A stretch of 62,375 bases of DNA from Bryobacterales bacterium (GTDB taxonomy: Bacteria; Acidobacteriota; Terriglobia; Bryobacterales; Bryobacteraceae): assembly GCA_947446025.1 (NCBI GenBank), contig CANFEY010000023.1, forward strand, positions 1 to 62,375, written 5' to 3'. Position 1 is the stretch's first letter. The number at the start of each line of letters is the position of its first letter. Positions 18,723 to 28,215 of the stretch are shown piece after piece. Below the pieces are notes generated by a model that was not told the DNA's origin, made no database searches, and was given only the letters and a program-made list of their open reading frames with translations. A program made the position numbers and the translations under genes.

Positions 18723-19679
18723 CTAACTAAAGAACGTCTTCCAAGTAGTCACCGTTAACGCATGCGTCACCATCGACGCCCGGATTCCCTTGCCCTGCTG
18801 AAACGCCAGCCCGTAAAACACCCCCGCCAGCGTGGCCACGGCCACAAAGCGCCAATTCGGAAACGGGTCCTTGAACACATGCAACGATCCAAAGACTACC
18901 GCAGTCACCAGCAACCCCGCCCAGTCATTCTTCAACCACCCGCACATCCACTGCTGTAGCAGCCCGCGAAAGAACAACTCTTCCCCCAGCGCCAGCACCC
19001 ACAGCGTTCCGAAGAAGGTCAGCGGGAGTTCCGCCCATTCCTTGCCTGTGGGCCACTCGGGCCGCGTGAAGTCGATGGCCCACCCCAGCGGCGCGGCCAG
19101 CGCCAGCAGTCCGATGAAGAACACCAGCCCGATCTTCAACTCCCGCAGTTCCGGCCAGAACCCGAAGCCGATGTTCTTCACGCGCCGCACGCTCAAAATC
19201 GCGAACAGCCCCGTCCGGATCCACATCGCCGTCCCGAGCGCTTCCAGTGCCAGCCCTTCATGCGGCCGCGCGTAGACTTGCGGAAAGACCTTCAACAGCA
19301 CCACCGCCGCCGCGAACGCCAACAGTCCCGCATCCGTCAACGGATTGTGAGGCAGCACCACATACCAGAACGAAAGCACTGCCGCCAGCACCGCCAGCGC
19401 ACCTAGATGCAGCCAGGAAAACGACCCCATCACCAGCGCCGCCAGCGCGTAGGGCGCAACTGCCGCCAGCACCAACATGGATGCCACTGCGGCCGGCGGA
19501 AACTTCTCCATGTGCTTGCGAATCGATTCAGACGCCAACGCTAGGAACAGCGTCGCTTCCAACACGAACGCAGGCGCAACCGCCCGCGTCACCTCCCACG
19601 GGACACCGCGGGGTTGCGTGTACAAGTACCCGGCAGCCACACAGGCAGCCCAAAACAGCGGTATCAGGAGCCACTTCAT
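18723..19679 (-). CDS. CPBP family intramembrane protease
   Basis: This 318-aa integral membrane protein has about eight hydrophobic segments. The CPBP (CAAX/ABI) signature is in the C-terminal half: EELFFRGLLQQW (Glu-Glu-x3-Arg), FGSLHVF and VTHALT, giving the expected glutamates and histidines of a glutamic-type intramembrane peptidase. The substrate is unknown. A second CPBP protease with a different layout lies at 42064-42852. Confidence 0.82.
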   Translation of the reverse strand: MKWLLIPLFWAACVAAGYLYTQPRGVPWEVTRAVAPAFVLEATLFLALASESIRKHMEKFPPAAVASMLVLAAVAPYALAALVMGSFSWLHLGALAVLAAVLSFWYVVLPHNPLTDAGLLAFAAAVVLLKVFPQVYARPHEGLALEALGTAMWIRTGLFAILSVRRVKNIGFGFWPELRELKIGLVFFIGLLALAAPLGWAIDFTRPEWPTGKEWAELPLTFFGTLWVLALGEELFFRGLLQQWMCGWLKNDWAGLLVTAVVFGSLHVFKDPFPNWRFVAVATLAGVFYGLAFQQGKGIRASMVTHALTVTTWKTFFS

Positions 19680-19724
19680 TCTCGCGTTTCATGGTAGCAA
19701 CGTTAGGACGGTACAATCCCCTGT

Positions 19725-20894
19725 ATGCCCCGTTTCCCCGGTGTCGACTACCTCAAGATCGATTCCCAGTTCAGTGAGCAAGAGCTGCTGGTCCGCCAAA
19801 CCGCGCGCCAATTCGTCGACGACCGGGTGATCCCGCTGATGCGCGATTGCTACCGCGACGGGCGCTTCCCCAACGAGCTGGTCCCGGAAATGGCGCAACT
19901 CGGCTTCCTGGGCGCGAACCTCGACGGCTACGGCTGCGCGGGCATGAACAGCGTGGAGTACGGCCTCATCATGCAGGAACTGGAGCGCGGCGATTCCGGC
20001 CTCCGCAGCTTCGCCAGCGTGCAGGGAGCGCTGGTGATGTACCCCATTTTCACCTACGGCAGCGAAGCGCAGAAGCAACACTGGCTCCCCAGGCTGCAAG
20101 CCGGTAGCGCCATCGGATGTTTCGGACTGACCGAGCCCGGCTTCGGCTCCAACCCCGCCGGAATGCTCACCACCGCCCGCCGCGATGGCGCGGACTGGGT
20201 GCTCAACGGAGAGAAAACCTGGATCACCAATGGGTCCATCGCCGACGTCGCGGTGGTGTGGGCTCGCGCCGAGGAAGGCCTCGTCGGGTTTTTGGTGGAG
20301 CGCGGAACCCCGGGCTTCACCACGTCCGACATTCACGGCAAGCTCTCCATGCGCGCATCCGTGACCTCCAGCCTGCACTTCGCCGACTGCCGCGTGCCCG
20401 ACGCAGCCCGCCTCCCGGACGCCAGGGGCCTGCGCGCCCCGCTCGCCTGCCTAACCCAGGCCCGCTACGGCATCGGCTGGGGCGTGCTGGGCGCCGCGAT
20501 GGACTGCTACGAGACAGCCCGAGCCTACTCCGTCACCCGCAAGCAGTTCGATGGACGCCCCATCGCCAGCCATCAACTGGTCCAGGAGAAACTCGCGGGC
20601 ATGATCACCGAGATCACCAAGGCGCAGCTCCTAGCCCTGCACGTGGGCCGCCTGAAAGACGCCGGCACCGCCGACCCCGCGCACGTCTCCATGCTGAAGC
20701 GCAACAACGTAGCCATCGCCCTCGACTGCGCCCGCACTTCGCGCGACCTGCTTGGCGCCAACGGCATCGTCGACGAATTCCCGCTGATGCGCCACCTGTG
20801 TAACCTCGAAACCGTGAAAACCTACGAAGGAACTGACCATATCCACGCCCTGGTCATCGGCGAGCGCGTAACCGGCGTTCCCGCATACAAGTAA
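19725..20894 (+). CDS. Acyl-CoA dehydrogenase, glutaryl-CoA dehydrogenase-like
   Basis: This 389-aa flavoenzyme has the acyl-CoA dehydrogenase signatures GCFGLTEPGFGSNP and GEKTWITNGS. The RSFASVQGALVMYPI segment and catalytic Glu at 368 in TYEGTDHIHALVIG match the glutaryl-CoA dehydrogenase branch, which oxidises and decarboxylates glutaryl-CoA to crotonyl-CoA. It stands alone between a divergent protease gene and secG. Specificity was not tested beyond these motifs. Confidence 0.83.
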   Translation: MPRFPGVDYLKIDSQFSEQELLVRQTARQFVDDRVIPLMRDCYRDGRFPNELVPEMAQLGFLGANLDGYGCAGMNSVEYGLIMQELERGDSGLRSFASVQGALVMYPIFTYGSEAQKQHWLPRLQAGSAIGCFGLTEPGFGSNPAGMLTTARRDGADWVLNGEKTWITNGSIADVAVVWARAEEGLVGFLVERGTPGFTTSDIHGKLSMRASVTSSLHFADCRVPDAARLPDARGLRAPLACLTQARYGIGWGVLGAAMDCYETARAYSVTRKQFDGRPIASHQLVQEKLAGMITEITKAQLLALHVGRLKDAGTADPAHVSMLKRNNVAIALDCARTSRDLLGANGIVDEFPLMRHLCNLETVKTYEGTDHIHALVIGERVTGVPAYK

Positions 20895-20930
20895 CGTGCT
20901 ATCCTGGGGTTCGTCCCTCGGGTACTTCGT

Positions 20931-21314
20931 ATGATCATCCTAGTAACTATCGTTCACGTCATAATGTCTCTATTTTTGATCGGCGTCGTGCTGCTGCAAA
21001 GCGGCAAGGCGGCGGATTTGGCCGGCGCATTCGGCGGGCTTGGCTCGCAGACCGTGTTCGGACCCCGCGGATCGGCCACGGTGCTCACCCGCGCCACGTC
21101 GATCTCGGCCGTTCTGTTCATGGTGACCTCGCTGAGCCTGTCGCTTCTAGCCACCGGCGATGGCGGCGGTGCAACCGGCGGCGGCCTGCTGGATAAGATC
21201 ACGGCCCCGGTCCAGCAAACCGGCGAGACACCGGCGGCAACCCCGGCGGTTCCGGCTCCCGCGGCTCCGGCCACGGCGACCCCGGCTCCGGCAACCCCGG
21301 CCCCGGCGAAGTAA
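20931..21314 (+). CDS. secG: Preprotein translocase subunit SecG
   Basis: This 127-aa protein has two N-terminal membrane segments separated by the SecG loop (LLQSGKAADLAGAFGGLGSQTVFGPRGS). The C-terminus is a long Ala/Pro/Thr-rich tail after about residue 75, unusual compared with the short E. coli protein but frequent in high-GC taxa. It is the accessory subunit of SecYEG. It sits directly upstream of tRNA-Leu. Confidence 0.9.
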   Translation: MIILVTIVHVIMSLFLIGVVLLQSGKAADLAGAFGGLGSQTVFGPRGSATVLTRATSISAVLFMVTSLSLSLLATGDGGGATGGGLLDKITAPVQQTGETPAATPAVPAPAAPATATPAPATPAPAK

Positions 21315-21330
21315 AGGTTTGTAGTCACCT

Positions 21331-21417
21331 GCGGAGGTGGCGGAATTGGCAGACGCACTAGCTTGAGGTGCTAGCGGGAGCAATCTCGTGGGGGTTCAAG
21401 TCCCCCTCTCCGCACCA
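21331..21417 (+). tRNA. tRNA-Leu (GAG anticodon)
   Basis: The 87 bases fold as a type II (long variable arm) tRNA. The acceptor arm gcggagg pairs with tctccgc with a terminal G-U, then A73 and an encoded CCA. The anticodon loop ttgaggt gives GAG and is closed by ctagc/gctag. The variable arm is gggagcaatctcgt. The T-arm ggggg-ttcaagt-ccccc is perfect. GAG reads CUC leucine codons. Confidence 0.95.
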
Positions 21418-21427
21418 TATCCTCATG

Positions 21428-21462
21428 AAGGGCCGGGCGAACAACCCGGCCCTTTTCCTTTT
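21428..21462 (+). terminator. Rho-independent terminator after tRNA-Leu
   Basis: A perfect 10-bp stem aagggccggg (21428-21437) pairs with cccggccctt (21445-21454) around a 7-base loop and is followed by ttcctttt. It lies 10 bases after the tRNA CCA end. The convergent gene stop overlaps its last bases at 21461. Confidence 0.88.
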
Positions 21463-23329
21463 ACCGGCGCCGTACGAAGGGCCGCTCTTCTGCGCTGCGC
21501 GTGGCGGGCGACGACGCCTGCGCTGTCCCGACCGGGACGGCCACCTGCGAGGTGTAGGAGTCCGGCGTGCCGATATCCAGGAACACGTTCGCGCTGGCGG
21601 CGTTGTCGGGGATCTTCAGGTTCACCTGGTAAAGACCGCTGAGCGACGGAGCGAGCCCGGCATACGATACCTCCGCCGCCAGGTTGTCTACATACGCCTT
21701 CACCGTTCCAGGAGACGTCCGGTTCAACGTCGAACCGCCGCCCAGTGCCCCATCCGAGATGGTGGGGAACACCGCGCCCAGGCCCGTTAGGAACACCTGG
21801 ATCACCTCGCCCGGCCGCGCCGGCTTCGCTTCGGTAACCAGTGTGGAGTCGGCGTGCAGCACTGCTCCGATGCCTTCGCCCGACTGCGACTGCGAGAAAA
21901 TGCCGGGGCCAGTCACATAGCGGTACATCGTGACCGCGTTGGAAGTCACGCCGTCGCGCTCCACCTGCACCTGTACAATACCCTCCGTTGTCCCGTAAGG
22001 AACAATCGCCGCGATCTGCCCGGGGCTGACAAAATAGAGTGCCGACGGCCGGTTGTTCATTAGCACGCGCACGCCTCCCAGCGTCGATGGGAAAGCCACC
22101 CCGCCCCGCGTCACCACCGTGGACGCCGCAAGATTGCTGCCGTAGATGCTGACCAGTTCCCCGGGAGCCAGACCCGTCGTAAACGGCGCAAAGCTAGCCG
22201 CGTTGATGATGCCCGTGGGGTCGATGTAGGGAGCCGAACTCGGCGGCGTAAACACGGGCCCACGGACCGCAAGGCGTAGCGTCAGATATGGGGTGCGCCC
22301 GATGCCCACGCGAATACTCGCATCCTGGCTGATGGTGTAGTCGATCGAGGAAAGCGTGTCGGTATAGTCGGTAACCGCGCTACCCGGCAATACGCCGACG
22401 GCGGAGTAGTTGGACGGGAATCCATTGAGCGTGGAGAGGAAGCGTTGATGCTCCAGCATCACCGTGCCACGCGCCGTAAAGGCTCCGTAGAAGGTATCAA
22501 ACACGCCCGGAAGGTGTTCGACTCCCAGTGAATAATACAGCCCGTCAAGCCGCGGCGGCGTGCCCGATGCCTTGCGCACGCCGACAAACAGATCGAACCC
22601 GGTGCGCGAGCCTCCGAAGATAAAGTTCCCGTCCGCCGAAATGTACAGCTCCTTGTTGCCCCGGATGGCGAGCTGAGCCGTCGTAGGGAATCGCAGCGTT
22701 CCAATCCCGCTGGCGAAGCTGTACGTTACCCCGGCATGGTTCTGGTTGAGCGGCTGCGTGTTGCTGGTTCCCAGGTAGGTTTTGACAGCCGCTGTGCCGA
22801 TGTTGCCGTTCCCGTTCGCGTTGAATTGCGCAATGGAACCGTAGGAGTTGACCTGCGTTCCCGCCACCGAAAGGTAGTCCAGCGTGTAGTTGCCCGAAAA
22901 TGTCGCGTTGCTCGCGGACCCCGCCGGCACCGCTATCAGGACGTCATTGATGCCGTTCTCCGTCGCGCTGGCGATGAAGACGCCGTTCGAGATCATGCCG
23001 TGAATCGCTCCGCGCCGCGTATCGTAGGGATGCGTCATGAACCCGTACCCGTTGGGCGCGATCGAATAGGTCCCCGTGGTGTTAAAGGGCCCCGAACCGG
23101 CCACCGAGTCGACCACGTTCGCGGTCATCGTGTACGAGCCATTCCCGTTGAACGCAATGTTGCCGAAAAGCGCCACGTCACGCGTGATATTGCCGTTCGC
23201 GTCCGGAACGTAGATCGTCTCACGGAACACATAGGTGCCGTTCAACAGGTTGTTGCCTGTAAAATCCCACACCTGGGCCGATGCCACCATGGCCGTCAGG
23301 AATACCACTGCTCGCAAAAGTCGTGTCAT
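21461..23329 (-). CDS. Secreted protein with Solibacter-type C-terminal domain
   Basis: This 622-aa secreted protein has a signal peptide (LLRAVVFLTAMVASAQ). Residues about 20-350 are a beta-rich, glycine/asparagine-rich region. Residues about 370-605 match the C-terminal domain described from Solibacter (TIGR03437 type): GIINAASFAPFTTGLAPGELVSIYGSNLA, PSALYFVSPGQIAAIVPYG, and PARPGEVIQVFLTGLG. This domain is strongly enriched in Bryobacterales/Solibacterales and has no known function. It is a useful taxonomic pointer for the window. Confidence 0.82.
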   Translation of the reverse strand: MTRLLRAVVFLTAMVASAQVWDFTGNNLLNGTYVFRETIYVPDANGNITRDVALFGNIAFNGNGSYTMTANVVDSVAGSGPFNTTGTYSIAPNGYGFMTHPYDTRRGAIHGMISNGVFIASATENGINDVLIAVPAGSASNATFSGNYTLDYLSVAGTQVNSYGSIAQFNANGNGNIGTAAVKTYLGTSNTQPLNQNHAGVTYSFASGIGTLRFPTTAQLAIRGNKELYISADGNFIFGGSRTGFDLFVGVRKASGTPPRLDGLYYSLGVEHLPGVFDTFYGAFTARGTVMLEHQRFLSTLNGFPSNYSAVGVLPGSAVTDYTDTLSSIDYTISQDASIRVGIGRTPYLTLRLAVRGPVFTPPSSAPYIDPTGIINAASFAPFTTGLAPGELVSIYGSNLAASTVVTRGGVAFPSTLGGVRVLMNNRPSALYFVSPGQIAAIVPYGTTEGIVQVQVERDGVTSNAVTMYRYVTGPGIFSQSQSGEGIGAVLHADSTLVTEAKPARPGEVIQVFLTGLGAVFPTISDGALGGGSTLNRTSPGTVKAYVDNLAAEVSYAGLAPSLSGLYQVNLKIPDNAASANVFLDIGTPDSYTSQVAVPVGTAQASSPATRSAEERPFVRRR

Positions 23330-23438
23330 AGATGAAGTTGGAGAACCCGCTTCAATGATAGCGGTCCCCGGGTCCCTTTGGTTGAGACGCAGGAAGGAGC
23401 GAAATGGGGTACAAGCCGGTCTTCCGGCAGTGCGGAGC

Positions 23439-23834
23439 TTAGTCCCAGATGACTTGCTGGCTGGCGGTGTTCATCTTGCCGCAGATGACCAGCGTCACGC
23501 AGATCACCGCGTGCAGAACCATGTCGGCCTGGGTGATGCGGATCATGTCAAACAGCGTCGCGGTGCCCACGCGGTCCAGCGTCATGTAGCCCAACCCGCC
23601 GATCAGCGCGTGCAGAGCGGCCACCATGTAGAGTCCGAAGGCCGCCCAGCTTTCGCCCATGGTGGAAACCGCCATCAGCAGCAGGCCGGAAACGATGTGA
23701 ATATAGGGGGTCCCCGCGTAGCGGATCATCATACCGCCGGGACCGACGATGCCTGTGGGCAGGAATGCCAGGATGCCAATGAGGAACAGAACCCCGCCCG
23801 CAACCAACGCCAGTGTCTTCGCAATCTTTTTCAT
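23439..23834 (-). CDS. Small four-helix membrane protein, function unknown
   Basis: This 131-aa protein has four hydrophobic segments: residues about 5-27, 43-62, 68-88 and 103-121. The N-terminus KKIAKTLALVAGGVLFLIG resembles either a signal anchor or first helix. I do not recognise a family. It stands alone, followed convergently by the 622-aa gene and preceded divergently by the YjdF-like gene. Confidence 0.7.
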   Translation of the reverse strand: MKKIAKTLALVAGGVLFLIGILAFLPTGIVGPGGMMIRYAGTPYIHIVSGLLLMAVSTMGESWAAFGLYMVAALHALIGGLGYMTLDRVGTATLFDMIRITQADMVLHAVICVTLVICGKMNTASQQVIWD

Positions 23835-23905
23835 GTTCGGTCCTCGATCCTGAGAGTTAGTTCGGCGGGGTGGTAGGTGAGCTTTAGGGCGGGGTAATAT
23901 ACAAC

Positions 23906-24538
23906 ATGACTCACGGCTGGAGGTTACCCGGCATTTGCTGCGCCTTTGCCCTGTGGGTGCTGTACTGCGCCTGGAACCCGGAAAGCGTCTTCGACTTCTG
24001 GCTGGAAAACCTGCTGACGCTGATTTTCGTGGCAGTTCTGGCGGCGACCTACCGGCGAATGGCGCTTTCCGACGCCTCCTACGCGCTCATCGCCGTGTTT
24101 CTTGCGCTGCACGAATGGGGAGCGCTGTACAAATACAGCGACGTCCCGTTGGGCGAGTGGATGAAACCGGCCTTCGGGCTGACGCGCAATCACTATGACA
24201 GGGTGATGCACTTCGCCTACGGGCTGCTGCTGGCCTATCCGATGCAGGAGTGGTTTGTGCGCTCAGGCAACGTGCGCTTCCGCTATTTCCTGCCCATCCA
24301 GTTCACGCTGGCCTGCAGCGCCGTCTACGAAATGCTGGAGGCGCTGATGGCCAGCATCCTGTCTCCCCAGCGCGGCGAGGAGTTCGTGGGCATGCAGGGC
24401 GACCTTTGGGACGCCCAGCAGGACATGTTCCTGGCCACGCTGGGCGCGATGATCGCGATGGCGGGTCTGGCCGCGGCGCGGCGCTTCTGCACGCCCAAGC
24501 CGGTTCCGGCGTCAGACCTAAAGGTGACGCATGCCTGA
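23906..24538 (+). CDS. DUF2238 (YjdF-like) membrane protein
   Basis: This 210-aa integral membrane protein has about six hydrophobic segments. The motifs ALHEWGALYKYSDVP, RNHYDRVMHFAYG and YEMLEAL…GMQGDLWDAQQDM are characteristic of the DUF2238/YjdF family, whose function is not known. Its stop overlaps the start of the PilC/GspF gene by 8 bases, so the two are probably co-translated. Confidence 0.82.
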   Translation: MTHGWRLPGICCAFALWVLYCAWNPESVFDFWLENLLTLIFVAVLAATYRRMALSDASYALIAVFLALHEWGALYKYSDVPLGEWMKPAFGLTRNHYDRVMHFAYGLLLAYPMQEWFVRSGNVRFRYFLPIQFTLACSAVYEMLEALMASILSPQRGEEFVGMQGDLWDAQQDMFLATLGAMIAMAGLAAARRFCTPKPVPASDLKVTHA

Positions 24539-25739
24539 ATGGACTCTCAAATACGCCGACGCCCGCGGGGAAGTCCACCAGCAGGTGGCCGAAGCCGATT
24601 CCGAGCGCGAACTGCGCGACCGGCTGACCGACCAGGGCTTCCTGGTCTACTCCATCAAGCCCCGTTCCGAGGCCATGGTGGCCGGCCTGGGTCCCAAACG
24701 GAACAAGGTCAACCTGGAAAAGTTCCTGATCTTCAACCAGCAGTTCGTGACCCTGATCCGCGCCGGATTGCCCATCCTGAAGAGCCTGGATCTGCTGGCC
24801 GACCGGCTGACTGACCCGAAGCTATCGAAATACATCAAGGGCGTGCGTGAAGAGGTCAAAAACGGCGCGCTGCTTTCGGACGCCTTCGCGCGCCAGAACG
24901 TGTTCCCGGCGATCTACGTCACCAGCGTACTCGCGGGCGAACGCAGCGGCTCCCTGCCGGACGTGCTGGAGCGCTTCATCACGTATCAGAAGCTGTCTCT
25001 GGCGGTGCGCAAGAAGCTGATTGTTTCCCTGATCTATCCGGCGCTGCTGATCTTCCTGGTCATCGGCCTGATCGTGTTCCTGGTGACGTATGTGGTCCCG
25101 AACTTCGCGGAGCTGTACAAGAACCTCGACGCCCAGTTGCCCGCCATGACGCTGTTCCTCATCGCCATCGGCACCACGGCCCGAGGCTACGTCCTGGGAG
25201 CCTTTATCGGCCTGGTTGTGGGGATCGTCGGATTCCGCTACTGGGCGCGCACAGCCTCCGGCGGCGAGGCGGTAGACCGCTTCCTGCTGAAGGTCCCGGT
25301 GGTCGGCGAAGTATGGTTGAAGTATCAGGTAGCGCAGTTTTCCCGCATGCTGGGGACGCTGCTGGTGGGCGGCATTCCGTTGATGCAGGCGCTAAACACG
25401 GCCGCCGAATCGTTGGGCACGCCGGTGCTGAAAAACGTGCTGCAGCAGTCGGTGAAACTGGTGCGCGAGGGCCAGTCGCTCTCCAGCTCCATGCGGACCA
25501 CAGGCATCTTCCCGTCGCTGTCGCTGGACATGATCGAAGTAGGTGAATCCACCGGCGCACTCCCCGCCATGCTGACCAGCGTGGCCGAATTCTACGAGGA
25601 CGATGTCTCCACGCGGGTGACCGCCCTGCTCAGCCTGATCGAACCCATCATCATGCTCATCATGGCCGTGTTCGTGGGCTTCGTGCTCGTGTCTCTCTAC
25701 CTGCCGATCTTCTCGCTGGCGGATTCTATTCGGACGTAA
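24531..25739 (+). CDS. Type IV pilus/type II secretion inner membrane platform protein (PilC/GspF)
   Basis: This 402-aa protein has two T2SF domains (residues about 65-190 and 265-390). Typical motifs are FNQQFVTLIRAGLPILKSLDLLADR, SGSLPDVLERF, FSRMLGTLLVGGIPLMQALNTAAE and the closing VGESTGALPAML. The four-helix platform anchors the assembly ATPase. It starts within the end of the YjdF-like gene and is separated from the rest of the pilus genes by the decayed HEPN locus and a GT39-like gene. Confidence 0.9.
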   Translation: MPEWTLKYADARGEVHQQVAEADSERELRDRLTDQGFLVYSIKPRSEAMVAGLGPKRNKVNLEKFLIFNQQFVTLIRAGLPILKSLDLLADRLTDPKLSKYIKGVREEVKNGALLSDAFARQNVFPAIYVTSVLAGERSGSLPDVLERFITYQKLSLAVRKKLIVSLIYPALLIFLVIGLIVFLVTYVVPNFAELYKNLDAQLPAMTLFLIAIGTTARGYVLGAFIGLVVGIVGFRYWARTASGGEAVDRFLLKVPVVGEVWLKYQVAQFSRMLGTLLVGGIPLMQALNTAAESLGTPVLKNVLQQSVKLVREGQSLSSSMRTTGIFPSLSLDMIEVGESTGALPAMLTSVAEFYEDDVSTRVTALLSLIEPIIMLIMAVFVGFVLVSLYLPIFSLADSIRT

Positions 25740-25740
25740 C

Positions 25741-26153
25741 TTGACCCGCAAGGACCTACAGCGCTTGGCGGCGTTGCGCCTGCGGGAAGCAACGGCGCTA
25801 CATAAGGCGGGCACCCCGACGGAGCATACTATCTGGCGGGTTATTCCGCCGAATGCGCCATTAAGGCTTGCATCGCCAAACAAACCGAGCGTCATGAGTT
25901 CCCTGACAAAGACCGGGCCAACAAGAGTTGGGCCCACAATCTGAACCGCCTCATCGACGTTGCGGGACTGAAAGATCTCCTCAAAGAAGCTGCCGGGCAA
26001 GAGCTGGAATTCGCCGCCCGTTGGCAAGTTGTGCAAGAATTGAAAGAGAGTAGCCGCTATGAGAATCCCTCTTTCGCGGATGCAGAAAAGATGCTGGATG
26101 CGCCCTCGCATCCCAGATTCGGTGTACTTCGATGGTTAAAGCGCCACTGGTAA
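25741..26153 (+). pseudogene. HEPN-domain protein, frameshifted
   Basis: Frame 1 from a TTG at 25741 reads TRKDLQRLAALRLREATALHKAG, then goes out of frame. The frame starting at 25818 continues as DGAYYLAGYSAECAIKACIAK…, through ELKESSRY…, to TAA at 26151-26153. Joined, these give about 137 residues of a HEPN protein, including the HEPN RNase motif R-x6-H (RANKSWAHNL). The break lies in the C-run at 25814-25817 and fits a one-base deletion. HEPN proteins are RNA-cleaving toxins or defence factors. A sequencing error in the C-run is the alternative. Confidence 0.7.
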
Positions 26154-26501
26154 TTCCCGACGTTGAGTTCGGCGAGGCGTTTCTTAAGGACCTGGATGCT
26201 GCAAACTACCCGATTTACCGTTGCCGTGTGGGTAAAGGACAGCGACGACTAGTGGAAATTAGTCCTTGGGACGCCGCTTTACGATGAGGTCGGCGCTATC
26301 GATGCATATGTCCGTCTTGGGAAAGCGCTCTCGACTTCACTAATTGACTACCCGGTTCGGCTCGAGGGACACCAGAACGCCTTCATCAAAGACCTGCGGC
26401 GAAAATTCCGCAAGGCGGCTTCCGTCGACGGAATGCGGCTGGGCGGCCACACCATCGGCGGGAAGTGGATCGAAGACGCCTACGTCTACCGGATAACCTA
26501 A
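26132..26501 (+). pseudogene. HEPN-associated protein of unknown family, frameshifted
   Basis: An ATG at 26132 inside the HEPN 3' end opens VKAPLVIPDVEFGEAFLKDLD…, which stops at TGA 26285-26287. Another frame, open from 26253, continues as GTPLYDEVGAIDAYVRLGKAL, then EGHQNAFIKDLRRKFRKAASVDGMRLGGHTIGGKW and ends YVYRIT-TAA at 26501. The two halves together look like one protein of about 120 residues with an indel between 26253 and 26284. I believe such proteins co-occur with HEPN genes, but cannot name the family. Two independent frameshifts in adjacent genes favour real decay. Confidence 0.5.
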
Positions 26502-26538
26502 CGCCCCCACCACGAAGAGTCGATAGACGGATGGCCCT

Positions 26539-28128
26539 ATGCCATCCAAACGCCTTACATCCTGCCTCCTATTTCTCGCCCTGCTCATTCCCTCGGCGTG
26601 GTTCGCCTGGCAGAATCGCGACATGCCGCAGTTGGGGCGGGGGCACGATGACGCCATCTACCTGACCGTGGCCAAGTCGCTGGTGGATGGGAACGGGTAT
26701 CGCATCCAAAATCTCCCCGGTGCCCCCTACGAAACCAAGTATCCGCCGGTGGGCATCTGGCTGCTGATGCTGGTGTGGTGGATCAACCCGGAGTTCCCGG
26801 CGAACTTGCCGATCGCTACCGTTTTGCAATGGGCCATGATCCCGCCGTTTCTGTGGCTGGCCGGGGCTTGGTTGAAACGTGTGGGACTATCAGAGCGAGC
26901 CCGTTGGGGCGCATTGACGCTGCTGGCGGTAAGCCCCTATACCGTGGGGTTTGGAGCGGGCATCTATACCGAAGTCCTGTTCGGAGTGCTCTTACTGGCC
27001 TCCTTGCTGGCTTGCGAACGTGTAGGCTGGCGCTGGGCGCTGCTGGCCGGCGCTCTGGCGGGTCTGGCTTACTGGACGCGGACCGCTGGGATCGTCGCCC
27101 TGGTCTCCGCTCCAGCCGTATTTCTGTGGCGCAAGCAGCGCCGCGAGGCCGCCGCCTATTTCGCGGCAACCTTCGTGTTTGTGGGTTCCTGGATACTGTG
27201 GACCAAGCTGAATCAATCGCCCATGGTGGACGCAGCGACCTCCTACAACGCCGACTATGCCGGCTTTGCCTTGGCCAAGCTGCAATTTTCGGACCTCCGC
27301 ATCCTGGTGTGGGAGAACTTCAGCCGCATGCTGTACGCCATGGGCGGCTTGGCCCTGCCGCTGGAAACCGGATCCATGTTTCTGGCGATGCTGAAGATCA
27401 CCGTGGCTGTGGGTATCCTACACGGATTGTGGCTGCATCGCGCGAACCGTGTCCTGGGATTCTACGGAGTTTTCGCCGCCCTCACCGTGGCGGAGCTGTT
27501 GGTGTGGCACTACCCGCCGAACCTGCGTCTGATGTATCCGCTGGTGCCACTAATGCTGGCCGGACTGGTTTGGGAGGCACAACACTTCGCGGACATGCTG
27601 CGGAAAGCGTTTGCGCACCGGGACCGTTCCCAGCGCATCGCGGCAAAGCTGGTGGGGGCCGCCGCCGCCGGTTTCGCTGTCTACGGGGTGTGGATGCAGG
27701 GAGAAATGTCCTTTTCCGAACTGCCCGCCCAAGCACGCCAGCAAGAAGAAGTCCGGGCGGAGGGCAAAGCCGCCTTCGCGTGGATCGCCGAGCATGCCGA
27801 TCCGCAGGCCAACGTGATTTGCGTGAACCCGGCGCTGTATCTCTACTCAGGTTACCGCACGCAGTCGCTGTATCCCTACCCAATCTTCTGGTACCGCGGC
27901 GATTTCGAGAGCCTGCTGGAGCCGATCCGGAGTCTGCCAGCTCACGGGGCCGCCTACCCGATGGAATACCTCTACATGCACGAGTTCGATTACGATACGC
28001 TCGCTCCGGGGCGGGGCGAAGAAGCGCGCCGGATGGTGGAGTCGAACCCCGGCTTGACCCCTGTGTTCCGCAACGGACGCGGCGTGATCTACCAACTGGC
28101 CCAGACCTCGATCGCCGAGCGGCGCTAA
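26539..28128 (+). CDS. Membrane glycosyltransferase-like protein (GT39/ArnT type)
   Basis: This 529-aa protein has about eleven hydrophobic segments. GHDDAIYLTVAKSL, with an acidic pair after the first helix, and ETKYPPVGIWLL are characteristic of the PMT/ArnT-like GT39/GT83 fold, which uses polyprenyl-phosphate sugars at the periplasmic face. The acceptor is unknown. It lies inside the pilus gene run and could modify pilin or surface glycans, but this is only proximity. Confidence 0.78.
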   Translation: MPSKRLTSCLLFLALLIPSAWFAWQNRDMPQLGRGHDDAIYLTVAKSLVDGNGYRIQNLPGAPYETKYPPVGIWLLMLVWWINPEFPANLPIATVLQWAMIPPFLWLAGAWLKRVGLSERARWGALTLLAVSPYTVGFGAGIYTEVLFGVLLLASLLACERVGWRWALLAGALAGLAYWTRTAGIVALVSAPAVFLWRKQRREAAAYFAATFVFVGSWILWTKLNQSPMVDAATSYNADYAGFALAKLQFSDLRILVWENFSRMLYAMGGLALPLETGSMFLAMLKITVAVGILHGLWLHRANRVLGFYGVFAALTVAELLVWHYPPNLRLMYPLVPLMLAGLVWEAQHFADMLRKAFAHRDRSQRIAAKLVGAAAAGFAVYGVWMQGEMSFSELPAQARQQEEVRAEGKAAFAWIAEHADPQANVICVNPALYLYSGYRTQSLYPYPIFWYRGDFESLLEPIRSLPAHGAAYPMEYLYMHEFDYDTLAPGRGEEARRMVESNPGLTPVFRNGRGVIYQLAQTSIAERR

Positions 28129-28215
28129 ACCTGCACGTTTGGGCCTTGGGCGGCGTCTAGTACTTACAGAGTGGGCTGTCTCCAGACGGCTGCGCTCGGC
28201 AAGTGATTGATTCTA

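Noticed and set aside
26775-28160. Second plus-strand frame (461 codons) overlapping the GT39-like gene
   Set aside because: The overlapping frame with transmembrane segments and YPPVG motif is the real one; this frame is Arg/Gly-rich.
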